Source of the DNA: Pseudomonas sp. RIT-PI-r
GTDB taxonomy: Bacteria; Pseudomonadota; Gammaproteobacteria; Pseudomonadales; Pseudomonadaceae
Length of the DNA: 64,000 nucleotides
Assembly: GCF_001297015.1 (NCBI RefSeq)
Contig: NZ_LIGE01000025.1
Coordinates: 124,001-188,000 of the forward strand
Direction of reading: 5' to 3'
Shown here: positions 33,735 through 41,353 of the stretch, one piece after another
Numbering within the stretch: the stretch's first letter is position 1
Layout of the letters: the number at the start of each line of letters is the position of its first letter
Notes under the pieces: generated by a model
Databases searched by the model: none
What the model was told of the DNA's origin: nothing
Seen by the model: the letters and a program-made list of their open reading frames with translations, nothing else
Translations under genes and position numbers: made by a program

Positions 33735-33770
33735 ATCAATACGGCAACGCTAAACATTACAGATATTGAT
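33735..33770. promoter_or_regulatory. Inverted repeat between LysR gene and sulfur/amino-acid operon
   Basis: ATCAATA (33735-33741) and TATTGAT (33764-33770) are inverted arms 22 bases apart in an AT-rich intergenic region between divergent genes. The position fits autoregulation by the LysR protein, though the arm spacing is wider than a typical T-N11-A box and no core promoter was assigned. Confidence 0.35.
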
Positions 33771-33962
33771 GTGTTTCTGTCGATGGCTTGAGTTGATCGA
33801 TCCGAATTCCCAGTAAACGCTAGGCTTAAAGGCTTATGCCAAAAATCGCAATACGCCGAGTTATAACGATATTAGATATTTGAATTTCCGTTACACCCGC
33901 GCGCTACATAGGATGCCCTCACACAGATCGGGGTACGCCGATCAACCATCTGGGGGAAGTTC

Positions 33963-34805
33963 ATGTTGCTCAAGCGCACGCCTGTTAAACAATGGTTGCC
34001 CGTGGTACTGGGCGCTCTGATCGCGTTGGCCGGAACTGCGACTGCCCATGCCGATGCGACGCTGGACAAGATCGAGCAGCGTCATCAGTTGGTGGTCGGC
34101 GTGTTGCTGTCCGGTGGCCCGTTCGGCGGGGTTGATCCCACCACGCAGAAACCGCGCGGCCTGAACGTTGAACTCACGCAGGAGTTGGGCCGTCGCCTCG
34201 GCGCTGAAGTGCAACTGGTGCCGGTGCTGCCTGCCAACCGCGTGCAGTTTCTCCAGCAAGGCAAAGTCGATTTGCTGATTGCCAACATGGAGTGGACCGC
34301 CGAGCGCGGCGAGATCCTCGGCTTCGTACCGACGCCGTTCTATCGCGTCGGTGGCACCGCCGCTGTACTCAAGGACAGCAAGATCACCCGCTGGGAAGAT
34401 CTGAAAAACCAGGCAGTCTGCACCTCGCAGGGCAGCAGTTACGTCAAGCCGCTGACCGATTTGGGCGTGGAGATCAAAGCCTTCAAGAGTTCGTCGGAAT
34501 CGTTGCTCGCCCTGCGTGGCAACAACTGCGTCGCGGCGGTGCATGACGCCACGCTGATCAATCCGCTGCTGGCTGACTCCGCCGAATGGCAGGGCTATCG
34601 AGCGATCAGTCCGGAACTCAACCCGGCGCCGTCGGTGATCTGGACCCGTCGCGGCGAAAGCGACACTCAGGCCAGGCTCGATCCGATCATTCAAGACCTG
34701 CATCGCAGCGGCTGGCTGATTGAAGCCCAGACCCGCAACCACATCACCCCCGCATCACCTGCGCTGGTGGAACTGCAACAGCAGTTTCAAGCCAACGGCG
34801 CCTGA
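33963..34805 (+). CDS. Amino-acid ABC transporter periplasmic binding protein (copy 1)
   Basis: A 280-residue family-3 binding protein with a signal peptide (WLPVVLGALIALAGTATAHA, cut before DATLD). The domain runs from about 30 to the end with GGVDPTTQKPRGLNVELTQELGRRL, NRVQFLQQGKVDLLIANMEWTAER and a conserved cysteine pair in AVCTSQGSSY and GNNCVAAVHD. Polar amino acids or related small ligands are the usual cargo. ATG 33963 follows GGGGAAG. It is the first gene of a co-directional series that includes a close paralogue at 34864, two permeases and an ATPase, all in the same operon. Confidence 0.87.
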   Translation: MLLKRTPVKQWLPVVLGALIALAGTATAHADATLDKIEQRHQLVVGVLLSGGPFGGVDPTTQKPRGLNVELTQELGRRLGAEVQLVPVLPANRVQFLQQGKVDLLIANMEWTAERGEILGFVPTPFYRVGGTAAVLKDSKITRWEDLKNQAVCTSQGSSYVKPLTDLGVEIKAFKSSSESLLALRGNNCVAAVHDATLINPLLADSAEWQGYRAISPELNPAPSVIWTRRGESDTQARLDPIIQDLHRSGWLIEAQTRNHITPASPALVELQQQFQANGA

Positions 34806-34863
34806 TCGCCCACGTTTTCCACGGTCCATCGTGCTGCGCGATGGCCTTGCAAGGTAGTCGTGC

Positions 34864-35715
34864 ATGAACCGTCATTTTTCCGCAAGAAATCTGCTCACCC
34901 TGTGCCTGGCCGGGTGTGCTGGTATGGTCGCCAGCCTCGCCCAGGCCGATGCGACGCTGGACAAGATCGAGCAACGCCACGCCATCAGCGTCGGGGTGAT
35001 TCTCAGCGGCCCGCCGTTCGGTACGATCGAGCCGAAAACCGGCGAGCACCTGGGCTATAACGTCGAACTGGCCAAGGGCATTGCCAAGGCGCTGGGCGTC
35101 GAAGCCAAAACCGTCTCGGTGCTGGCACCCAATCGCGTGCAGTTCTTGCAGCAGGGCAAGGTCGACATCCTGATTGCCAACATGCAGTTCACCGAAGAGC
35201 GCGCCGAGATTCTCGATTACGTGCCCACGCCTTACGAGGAAGTCGGTGGCGCGGCATTGATTCGAAAGGGCGCGGGCATCAGCCAATGGGCCGATCTCAA
35301 GGGCAAACCGGTGTGCGTGTCGCAGGGCAGCAACTTCATCAAGCCTTTGCAGGAAACCTACGGTGCCGAGATCAAGGCGTTCCGCAGTCAGTCGGAGTCG
35401 CTGCTGTCGCTGCGCGGCAATGGTTGTGTGGCAGCGGTGCATGTCAGCCCGACCATGCACGCATTATTAAGCGATGCCGAGTGGTCAGGTTATGAAACGC
35501 CGCTGCCGGGCGATCTGATTCCGTCCAACTCAGTGATCTGGCTACGCAAGGGCGAGCACGATACCCAGGCAAAACTCGATGCCATCGTCCGTGACTGGCA
35601 CCGCAGTGGCTGGCTGATCGAGCTCGGCGAGCGCACCGGCATGGCACCGTCGCAAGCCTTGCGTGATTTGCACGAGCAATACCGCAATGCGGCGCCGTTG
35701 GCGGCGCAACCATGA
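34864..35715 (+). CDS. Amino-acid ABC transporter periplasmic binding protein (copy 2)
   Basis: A 283-residue family-3 binding protein closely resembling the preceding one: shared strings include DATLDKIEQRH right after the signal peptide, NRVQFLQQGKVD, SSESLL/SQSESLLSLRGN-type segments, the same cysteine pair (VCVSQGSNF and GNGCVAAVH) and WHRSGWLIE near the C-terminus. The signal peptide is hydrophobic LLTLCLAGCAGMVASLAQA; an LAGC string inside it resembles a lipobox but continues into a normal AQA cleavage site. ATG 34864 lies 58 bases after copy 1. Its stop overlaps the next ATG (ATGA at 35712), so it is translationally coupled to the FAD dehydrogenase. Confidence 0.87.
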   Translation: MNRHFSARNLLTLCLAGCAGMVASLAQADATLDKIEQRHAISVGVILSGPPFGTIEPKTGEHLGYNVELAKGIAKALGVEAKTVSVLAPNRVQFLQQGKVDILIANMQFTEERAEILDYVPTPYEEVGGAALIRKGAGISQWADLKGKPVCVSQGSNFIKPLQETYGAEIKAFRSQSESLLSLRGNGCVAAVHVSPTMHALLSDAEWSGYETPLPGDLIPSNSVIWLRKGEHDTQAKLDAIVRDWHRSGWLIELGERTGMAPSQALRDLHEQYRNAAPLAAQP

Positions 35716-37136
35716 GCGGGGCATTGTTCGAAGCGTTGCAGCAACTGCTCGGCGCCAACCATGTACAGAGCAGCGAAGACGCGGCGGCGTATCTGACTGA
35801 CAAACAGGGCCGTTATGTGGGGCAAGTCATTGCCGCGGTTCACCCGGCAAGTACCGAGGAAGTCGCGGCGGTAGTGCGTGCCTGCGTGGCACGGGACACC
35901 CCCATCGTGGTGCAGGGCGGTAACACTGGTCTGATGGGCGGCGCCACGCCGGACGCCAGCGGTCACGCCGTTCTGTTGCTGCTTGATCGCCTGAATCGGG
36001 TGCGCTCGGTAGACACCGATAACGACACCCTGACCGTCGAGAGCGGTTGCATTTTGCAAAACGTTCAGGACGTTGCCCGTCTGGCCGGACGCTTGTTCCC
36101 ACTGAGTCTGGGCGCCGAAGGCAGTTGCACGATTGGTGGCAATCTGGGCACCAATGCCGGCGGCACTGCGGTGTTGCGCTACGGCAATACCCGCGAACTG
36201 ACCCTGGGTCTGGAAGTGGTGACAGCTGAGGGTGAAATCTGGAACGGTCTGCGCGGTTTGCGCAAGGACAATACCGGTTACGACCTGCGCGATCTGTTTA
36301 TTGGCAGCGAAGGCACACTCGGCATTATCACCGCGGCGACGCTGAAGCTGTTTCCGTTACCCAAGGCGCACGCCACGGCGTTGCTGGCCTTCGACTCTCT
36401 CGCTCAAGCGGTGGCATTCCTTTCCCATGCACGCGCTGGTTTCGGCGCCAGCCTTACGGCGTTCGAACTGCTCAGCGCCGAGTGTCTGGCGTTGTTGCGC
36501 GAGCAGTTTCCCGAAGGCCCGCAACCGTTTCTCGGCGTCAGTCTGCCGTGGTTCGCCTTGCTCGAACTGTCGGATAACCACAGCGAAAGCCACGCGCGCG
36601 AAGCGTTTGAAGAGGTACTCGGCGAAGCGTTCGAAAACAGCTTGCTCGCCAACGCATTGATCGCCGAAAGCCTCGCTCAAAGCGAAGCGCTATGGCTGCT
36701 GCGGGAAAACATGAGCGAGGCGCAGAAGCGCTCCGGACGCAATATGAAGCACGACATTTCGGTGCCAATTTCGCAAATCGTGGCGTTCGTCGCGCACACC
36801 GATGCGTTGTTGCAAACACATTTCCCCGGCGTGCGTCATTTCACCTTCGGTCATTTGGGCGACGGCAACCTGCATTACAACGTGGCGCATCCGCTGGATT
36901 CGACCGTCGAGGCGCACATGGCCAACTACGCCGCATTGAGCGAGCTGGTCCACGACAGCGCCCATGCCCACGGCGGTTCGATCAGCGCCGAACACGGCAT
37001 CGGCCAGCGCAAACCGGACATGCTTGAACGCTATAAAAGCCCGGTTGAGCTGAACCTGATGCGGCGCATCAAGCAGGCGCTGGACCCGAAAAACCTGCTC
37101 AATCCCGGTAAGGTTGTGGAGGTGATTGCGCCATGA
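35712..37136 (+). CDS. FAD-binding 2-hydroxyacid dehydrogenase (GlcD/D2HGDH-like)
   Basis: A 474-residue flavoprotein of the VAO/PCMH superfamily. The FAD-binding part (about 38-215) shows IVVQGGNTGLMGGATPD, GAEGSCTIGGNLGTNAGGT and LFIGSEGTLGIITAATLKL. The C-terminal FAD-oxidase domain has the substrate/metal motifs FGHLGDGNLHYNVAHP and GSISAEHGIGQRK. Relatives oxidise D-2-hydroxyacids (D-lactate, D-2-hydroxyglutarate) to 2-oxoacids. Next to an aminotransferase and sulfur-handling enzymes, an attractive substrate is a thio-hydroxyacid such as 3-mercaptolactate, but this is inference. Start and stop codons overlap both neighbours (ATGA), so it is part of one coupled operon. Confidence 0.85.
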   Translation: MSGALFEALQQLLGANHVQSSEDAAAYLTDKQGRYVGQVIAAVHPASTEEVAAVVRACVARDTPIVVQGGNTGLMGGATPDASGHAVLLLLDRLNRVRSVDTDNDTLTVESGCILQNVQDVARLAGRLFPLSLGAEGSCTIGGNLGTNAGGTAVLRYGNTRELTLGLEVVTAEGEIWNGLRGLRKDNTGYDLRDLFIGSEGTLGIITAATLKLFPLPKAHATALLAFDSLAQAVAFLSHARAGFGASLTAFELLSAECLALLREQFPEGPQPFLGVSLPWFALLELSDNHSESHAREAFEEVLGEAFENSLLANALIAESLAQSEALWLLRENMSEAQKRSGRNMKHDISVPISQIVAFVAHTDALLQTHFPGVRHFTFGHLGDGNLHYNVAHPLDSTVEAHMANYAALSELVHDSAHAHGGSISAEHGIGQRKPDMLERYKSPVELNLMRRIKQALDPKNLLNPGKVVEVIAP

Positions 37137-38344
37137 ACCTGCGCCTGTCCCGACGTGTGCAACGCGTCTCGCTGTCGGCCAATGCCGCCGCCAAATCCCG
37201 CGCGACTGAATTGCGTGAGGCCGGTCGCGACATTCTCGACCTGACCACCGGCGAGCCGGATTTCGACACCCCCGAACACATCAAGCAAGCCGCCTGTGCG
37301 GCCATCGCTGCCGGGGCGACCAAGTACACGCCAACCCCCGGCGTGAAAGCCTTGCGCCTGGCGGTGCAGCGCAAACTGCAGCGAGAAAACCGTCTCGACT
37401 ATCCGCTGGCCGACATCGTGATTGCCAACGGCGCCAAGCAGATCATCTTCAACGCGTTTGCCGCGACCCTGGATGACGGTGATGAAGTACTGGTGCCGAC
37501 GCCGTATTGGCCGTCGTTTCCGGACAGTGTGCGGTTCAACGGCGGCGAGCCGGTGTTTATCGAATGCGAACTTGAGCAGGGCTGCAAGCTCAGCGCCGAA
37601 CAACTGCAACAGCACATCGGCGAACGGACCCGCTGGCTGATCCTCAACGGCCCCGGCAATCCGAGTGGCGCGGTGTACAGCGTGGCTGAACTGCAAGCGA
37701 TCGCCGCCGTTCTGCGCCGTCACCCGCAGGTGCTGATCCTGTTGGATGAACTCTACGAGCACATTCGCTTTGACGGACAACCGGCACAGAGCCTGCTCAA
37801 TGTGGCGCCCGATCTGCAAGCGCGTTGTCTGCTGGTCGGCGGCGTCTCGAAAACCTACGCGATGACCGGTTGGCGCATCGGTTTCGGCGCCGGCCCGCAA
37901 GTGCTGACCGAGGCCATGACGGTCGTGCAGTCGCAATCGACTTCCGGTGCGTCCTCGGTGGGGCAAGCCGCCGCACTGGCAGCGTTCGACGGCGGCCTGG
38001 ATTTCTTGCCGGAACAGCTGGCGGCTTATCACTGGCGGCGGGATTTGCTGGTGAACGCCTTGCGCGATATCGACGGTCTGGAAGTGCTTGAGCCACAGGG
38101 CGGCTTCTTTGTGTTTGTCCGCTGCGCCGGTCTGCTCGGGCGTTATCGCCCGGACGGAGTGCGCCTGAACAATGACGCGGATGTCGTCGCGTATTTACTG
38201 GATGAGGGTGTCGCGGCTGTGGCGGGCAGTGCTTATGGCTTGTCGCCGTGGTTTCGCCTGTCAATCGCCACCGCGACCGACAGCGTGGCTGAAGCCGGGC
38301 GGCGCATCGCTCATGCCTGCCGACAATTGCGGGGCGCAGCATGA
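37133..38344 (+). CDS. PLP-dependent class I/II aminotransferase
   Basis: A 403-residue fold-type I aminotransferase of the aspartate aminotransferase group. Visible features are the opening LTTGEPDFDTPEHIKQAA, the PLP-contact NGAKQIIFNAFAATLDDGDEVLVPTPYWPSF (in parts), LNGPGNPSGAVYS, the aspartate in ILLDELYEHIRF, and the Schiff-base lysine in GGVSKTYAMTGWRIGF. The C-terminal substrate-binding arginine is in PWFRLSIATA. It exchanges amino groups between an amino acid and a 2-oxoacid; which ones is unknown. The gene overlaps its neighbours by four bases on both sides, linking it to the FAD dehydrogenase upstream and the permease downstream. Confidence 0.87.
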   Translation: MNLRLSRRVQRVSLSANAAAKSRATELREAGRDILDLTTGEPDFDTPEHIKQAACAAIAAGATKYTPTPGVKALRLAVQRKLQRENRLDYPLADIVIANGAKQIIFNAFAATLDDGDEVLVPTPYWPSFPDSVRFNGGEPVFIECELEQGCKLSAEQLQQHIGERTRWLILNGPGNPSGAVYSVAELQAIAAVLRRHPQVLILLDELYEHIRFDGQPAQSLLNVAPDLQARCLLVGGVSKTYAMTGWRIGFGAGPQVLTEAMTVVQSQSTSGASSVGQAAALAAFDGGLDFLPEQLAAYHWRRDLLVNALRDIDGLEVLEPQGGFFVFVRCAGLLGRYRPDGVRLNNDADVVAYLLDEGVAAVAGSAYGLSPWFRLSIATATDSVAEAGRRIAHACRQLRGAA

Positions 38345-39075
38345 ATCACTGGCTGGAAATGTTCGTCCACTGGACCGCCGGTTTCGGTCTCAATTACAGC
38401 TTTCTGCTCGACGCCTATCAGCGCGGAACGTTGGCACAGGGCGCATTGACCACGGTGTGGCTGTGCCTGTTGACCATCGTTGGCAGCTTGCTTGCCGGTG
38501 TCGGCCTGGCGGCAATGCTGACCTCAGGCAAACCGTGGCTGGCCAGACCGGCGCGGGTATTTGTCGAAGTCACCCGCAACACACCGACGCTGGTGCAACT
38601 GTATTGCGCATTCCTGGTGCTGAACATGTTGTTGACCCAGGCCGTCGGCGCGGCGAATCCGCTGACGCCGTTCGCCTGGGTGGTGATCGTGATCTCACTG
38701 CACAAAGGCGCTTTTCATGCCGAGGCGTTGCGCGCCGGCATTGAGGCTGTGCCTGCGGTGACGCTGGAGGCTGCCAGCTCTCTGGCGTTCAACAGCCGCC
38801 AGTTGTTGTGGAACGTGCAACTGCCGTTGGCTCTGCGTTTTGCCTTGCCGTCACTGATCAACAACCTGATCGATCTGGTGAAGATGACCGCCGTGGCCTC
38901 GGCGATTGCCGTCGGCGACATCACCTACGCGGCGATCATGATCTGGACCCAGAGCGACAACGTGCTGGAGCTGATGATTTTGATCCTGAGCTTTTTCGGC
39001 CTGCTGAGTTTTACCGTCAATTGTGTGGGGCGCTACCTCGAAGCGCGCCTGAGGATGCCCGGCTATGGCCATTGA
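38341..39075 (+). CDS. Amino-acid ABC transporter permease (first)
   Basis: A 244-residue HisM-family permease with about five membrane helices. The N-terminal helix carries GALTTVWLCLLTIVGSLLAGVG and the coupling (EAA) loop reads KGAFHAEALRAGIEAVPAVTLEAASSLAFN (in parts AEALRAGIEAVP and EAASSLAFN). It forms a heterodimer with the second permease encoded next, with the ATPase bound at the EAA loops. ATG 38341 overlaps the aminotransferase stop (ATGA), and its own end overlaps the next gene by eleven bases. Confidence 0.88.
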   Translation: MNHWLEMFVHWTAGFGLNYSFLLDAYQRGTLAQGALTTVWLCLLTIVGSLLAGVGLAAMLTSGKPWLARPARVFVEVTRNTPTLVQLYCAFLVLNMLLTQAVGAANPLTPFAWVVIVISLHKGAFHAEALRAGIEAVPAVTLEAASSLAFNSRQLLWNVQLPLALRFALPSLINNLIDLVKMTAVASAIAVGDITYAAIMIWTQSDNVLELMILILSFFGLLSFTVNCVGRYLEARLRMPGYGH

Positions 39076-39853
39076 ATCATCCGTTGCCGCGCCGCTGACC
39101 TGGCCGCGTCGACACCTCGGCAAGCTGCTGCTGGCGGCCGGCATTGTGCTCTGGCTGGTCTGCTTCACTCCACAAAGTCCGGTGCTCAAAGCGCTGCTGC
39201 AATGGTCGCCGGCGCTGGCCGCAGGCTTTGCGCAGAACATTCTGATCAGTCTGGTCGCGATCGGCCTGGGATCGCTGCTGGGGTTGCTGGTGGGCGCGCT
39301 GGCCTTATCGCCATTGCGCTTGCTGCGCCTGCCAGCGCGAATCTGGGTGCAGATTTTCCGCAATGCACCGTGGCTGGTGTTGATCTACTTCACCACTTAC
39401 GTGTTTCCGTTCGAGATCCACATCGGCAGCACGTATGTGTCGTTCCCGGACTGGGTCAAGGTGACCATCGGCCTGGCCTTGCCGGCCAGCGCCAACGTCG
39501 CGGAAATCTTCCGCGGCGCGATTGCTTCAATCCCCAGCACCCAGTGGGAAGCCGCGCGTTCGCTGGCCTTCAGCCGCGGGCAGATCTTTTGCTCGATCAT
39601 CTTGCCGCAATGCTTCAAGCGCATGTTGCCGCCGTGGATGAACCTGTATGCCGTCATCACCATGGGTACCGCGCTGGCCTCACTGGTTGGCGTGCACGAC
39701 GTGATCGATACCGCGCAAATCGCCAGCAACACGGTAAACATGACCGGTTTTACCGTGGTGATTTACCTGAGTCTGCTGGCGTTGTTCTTCGCCTATTGCT
39801 ACCCGATTTCCCGTCTTACCCAACACCTGGAGCGACGTTATGCCTTCTATTGA
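39065..39853 (+). CDS. Amino-acid ABC transporter permease (second)
   Basis: A 262-residue HisQ/HisM-family permease. The helices begin with LGKLLLAAGIVLWLVCF, followed by NILISLVAIGLGSLLGLLVGAL; the coupling loop is VAEIFRGAIASIPSTQWEAARSLAFSRGQ (in parts). The last helix is TGFTVVIYLSLLALFFAYC. It overlaps the first permease gene by eleven bases and the ATPase gene by fourteen, the compact arrangement typical of polar-amino-acid uptake systems of this class. Confidence 0.88.
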   Translation: MAIESSVAAPLTWPRRHLGKLLLAAGIVLWLVCFTPQSPVLKALLQWSPALAAGFAQNILISLVAIGLGSLLGLLVGALALSPLRLLRLPARIWVQIFRNAPWLVLIYFTTYVFPFEIHIGSTYVSFPDWVKVTIGLALPASANVAEIFRGAIASIPSTQWEAARSLAFSRGQIFCSIILPQCFKRMLPPWMNLYAVITMGTALASLVGVHDVIDTAQIASNTVNMTGFTVVIYLSLLALFFAYCYPISRLTQHLERRYAFY

Positions 39854-40676
39854 AACCGTCGCCGAGCCTCTGATCAGCCTGCGCAATCTGCACCTGTCGT
39901 TCGGCAGCAACCCGGTGCTCAAGGGCATCGACCTGGATGTGCATCGTGGTCAGGCGGTGTCGATCATCGGCCCGTCCGGCTCCGGCAAATCGACCATTTT
40001 GCGCTGCATCAGCGGTCTGCTGCAGCCACAGCGCGGCACGATCCGCGTGGGCAACACCGAGGTGCACACATTGGCTCAGGAGGCCCAGCGCATCGAATTG
40101 CGCAAACGGGTCGGGTTTGTCTTTCAGCAGTACAACCTGTTTCCGCACTTGTCGGTGCTGGAGAACCTGGTGATCGCGCCGCGCAAAGTCCTCGGCCGCA
40201 GCCGGATCGAGGCGGAAAAAGAGGCGCGTGCCTTGCTCGCCAAAGTACGTATGGAGCACAAGGCCGATGCCTTTCCCGGGCAACTTTCCGGTGGTCAGCA
40301 GCAGCGCGTGGCGATCGCCCGGGCGTTGGCGATGCGCCCGGAACTGATTCTGTTCGATGAAGTGACCTCGGCCCTCGACCCGGAAACCGTTGGTGAAGTG
40401 TTGACGGTGATTCGTGAGCTGACCGAAGAGGGCATGACCTGCGTGCTGGTGACCCACGAGATGCGTTTCGCCGAGGAAATCAGCGACATCGTCTACTTCA
40501 CCGAAAACGGCGTGATCGTCGAACACGGCAGCGCCGCGAAGATTTTTCAACACCCGGACAGCGAGCGCACGCAAACCTTTTTGCGCCATGCCTTGGGCGA
40601 TCCGGGGCGCCGTCCTGTCGTCGCCAATGACCCCTATCTGCTGACCAATCTGGGTCGCTACAGCCTGTCCGTCTGA
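39840..40676 (+). CDS. Amino-acid ABC transporter ATP-binding protein
   Basis: A 278-residue ABC ATPase of the HisP/GlnQ group: Walker A IIGPSGSGKSTILRCI, Q-loop VGFVFQQYNLFPHLSVLENL, signature LSGGQQQRVAIARAL, Walker B ELILFDEVTSALDPETVGEVL (the D-loop follows directly), and the switch histidine in VLVTHEMRFAEE. It powers the two permeases encoded upstream. About 25 residues at the C-terminus (RRPVVANDPYLLTNLGRY) extend beyond the usual end of the family and match nothing I know. ATG 39840 lies inside the second permease gene. Confidence 0.9.
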   Translation: MPSIETVAEPLISLRNLHLSFGSNPVLKGIDLDVHRGQAVSIIGPSGSGKSTILRCISGLLQPQRGTIRVGNTEVHTLAQEAQRIELRKRVGFVFQQYNLFPHLSVLENLVIAPRKVLGRSRIEAEKEARALLAKVRMEHKADAFPGQLSGGQQQRVAIARALAMRPELILFDEVTSALDPETVGEVLTVIRELTEEGMTCVLVTHEMRFAEEISDIVYFTENGVIVEHGSAAKIFQHPDSERTQTFLRHALGDPGRRPVVANDPYLLTNLGRYSLSV

Positions 40677-40693
40677 CACCGAGGAGCCTGTTC

Positions 40694-41290
40694 ATGAGTA
40701 ACGAAAACCGTGCCGCCGTCGTTGAGGATTTTCTGCAGAAAATCCGTGTGATCAATAAACGTGGCGTCGACCGCGCTGCCCTGGCAGAAATTGTTGTCCT
40801 GCTCGAAGACCTTGCCGAACGGCGTGATCTGTTCAACTTCGAGGCATTTCCCGCGCCGGTGCCGGGGCAGGGCAGCACGGCGTTTCGCTACCGTCTGAAT
40901 GACGATGGCGACACACCGACGCTGTATCTGAACTCGTTGTTGCCTGGCAAGAGCACCATCCCCCACAACCACGAAACCTGGGCGATCATCAGCGCCGTCG
41001 AAGGCGAGGAAATCAATTACGTTTACCGTCGCGATGACGAAGGCCGCGAACCGGGGTTCACCACGTTGCACTTGCAAGAAGAAGTGATCGTGCAGCCTGG
41101 CACATCAATCGCGTTTCTCGGTGAAGACCTGCATGGCATTCGTGTCGAAGGCGAGCAGGCCACCCTGCATTTCCACCTCTACGGTTTGCCGCTGGAGTCG
41201 CTGAACGGCCGTTATGGCGTCGAAGCCGACGGGCGCATTCTCAATTACAACGCCTCGCAAATGGCGCCGTCGATCAAGGCCTACGCATGA
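40694..41290 (+). CDS. Cysteine-dioxygenase-like cupin (thiol dioxygenase family)
   Basis: A 198-residue all-beta protein with the cysteine dioxygenase pattern: two metal histidines in STIPHNHETWAIISAVEGEE (His91 and His93), the third in GEDLHGIRVEG (His147), followed by a sheet ending LHFHLYGLPLESLNGRYG. Family members add two oxygens to the thiol of cysteine, 3-mercaptopropionate or mercaptosuccinate to give sulfinic acids. The sequence differs from the 3-mercaptopropionate enzymes I can recall, so the thiol is open. It starts 17 bases after the ABC ATPase with GAGGAG upstream and is followed 63 bases later by the rhodanese/lyase fusion, placing thiol oxidation in this operon. Confidence 0.78.
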   Translation: MSNENRAAVVEDFLQKIRVINKRGVDRAALAEIVVLLEDLAERRDLFNFEAFPAPVPGQGSTAFRYRLNDDGDTPTLYLNSLLPGKSTIPHNHETWAIISAVEGEEINYVYRRDDEGREPGFTTLHLQEEVIVQPGTSIAFLGEDLHGIRVEGEQATLHFHLYGLPLESLNGRYGVEADGRILNYNASQMAPSIKAYA

Positions 41291-41353
41291 TCGACATCGC
41301 GGCCAATCAGCGCTCGCTGGCGCTTCAATAATTTCTTTTTTAGCGGAACTCCC

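Noticed and set aside
34826..34844. CCATCG/CGATGG hairpin between the two binding-protein genes
   Set aside because: Only six base pairs with no T-run; could be chance in a 58-base spacer.
34900..34930. LAGC string in the second binding protein as a lipobox
   Set aside because: The hydrophobic segment continues past the Cys to a standard AQA cleavage site and the paralogue has no Cys there; a lipoprotein is possible but unsupported.
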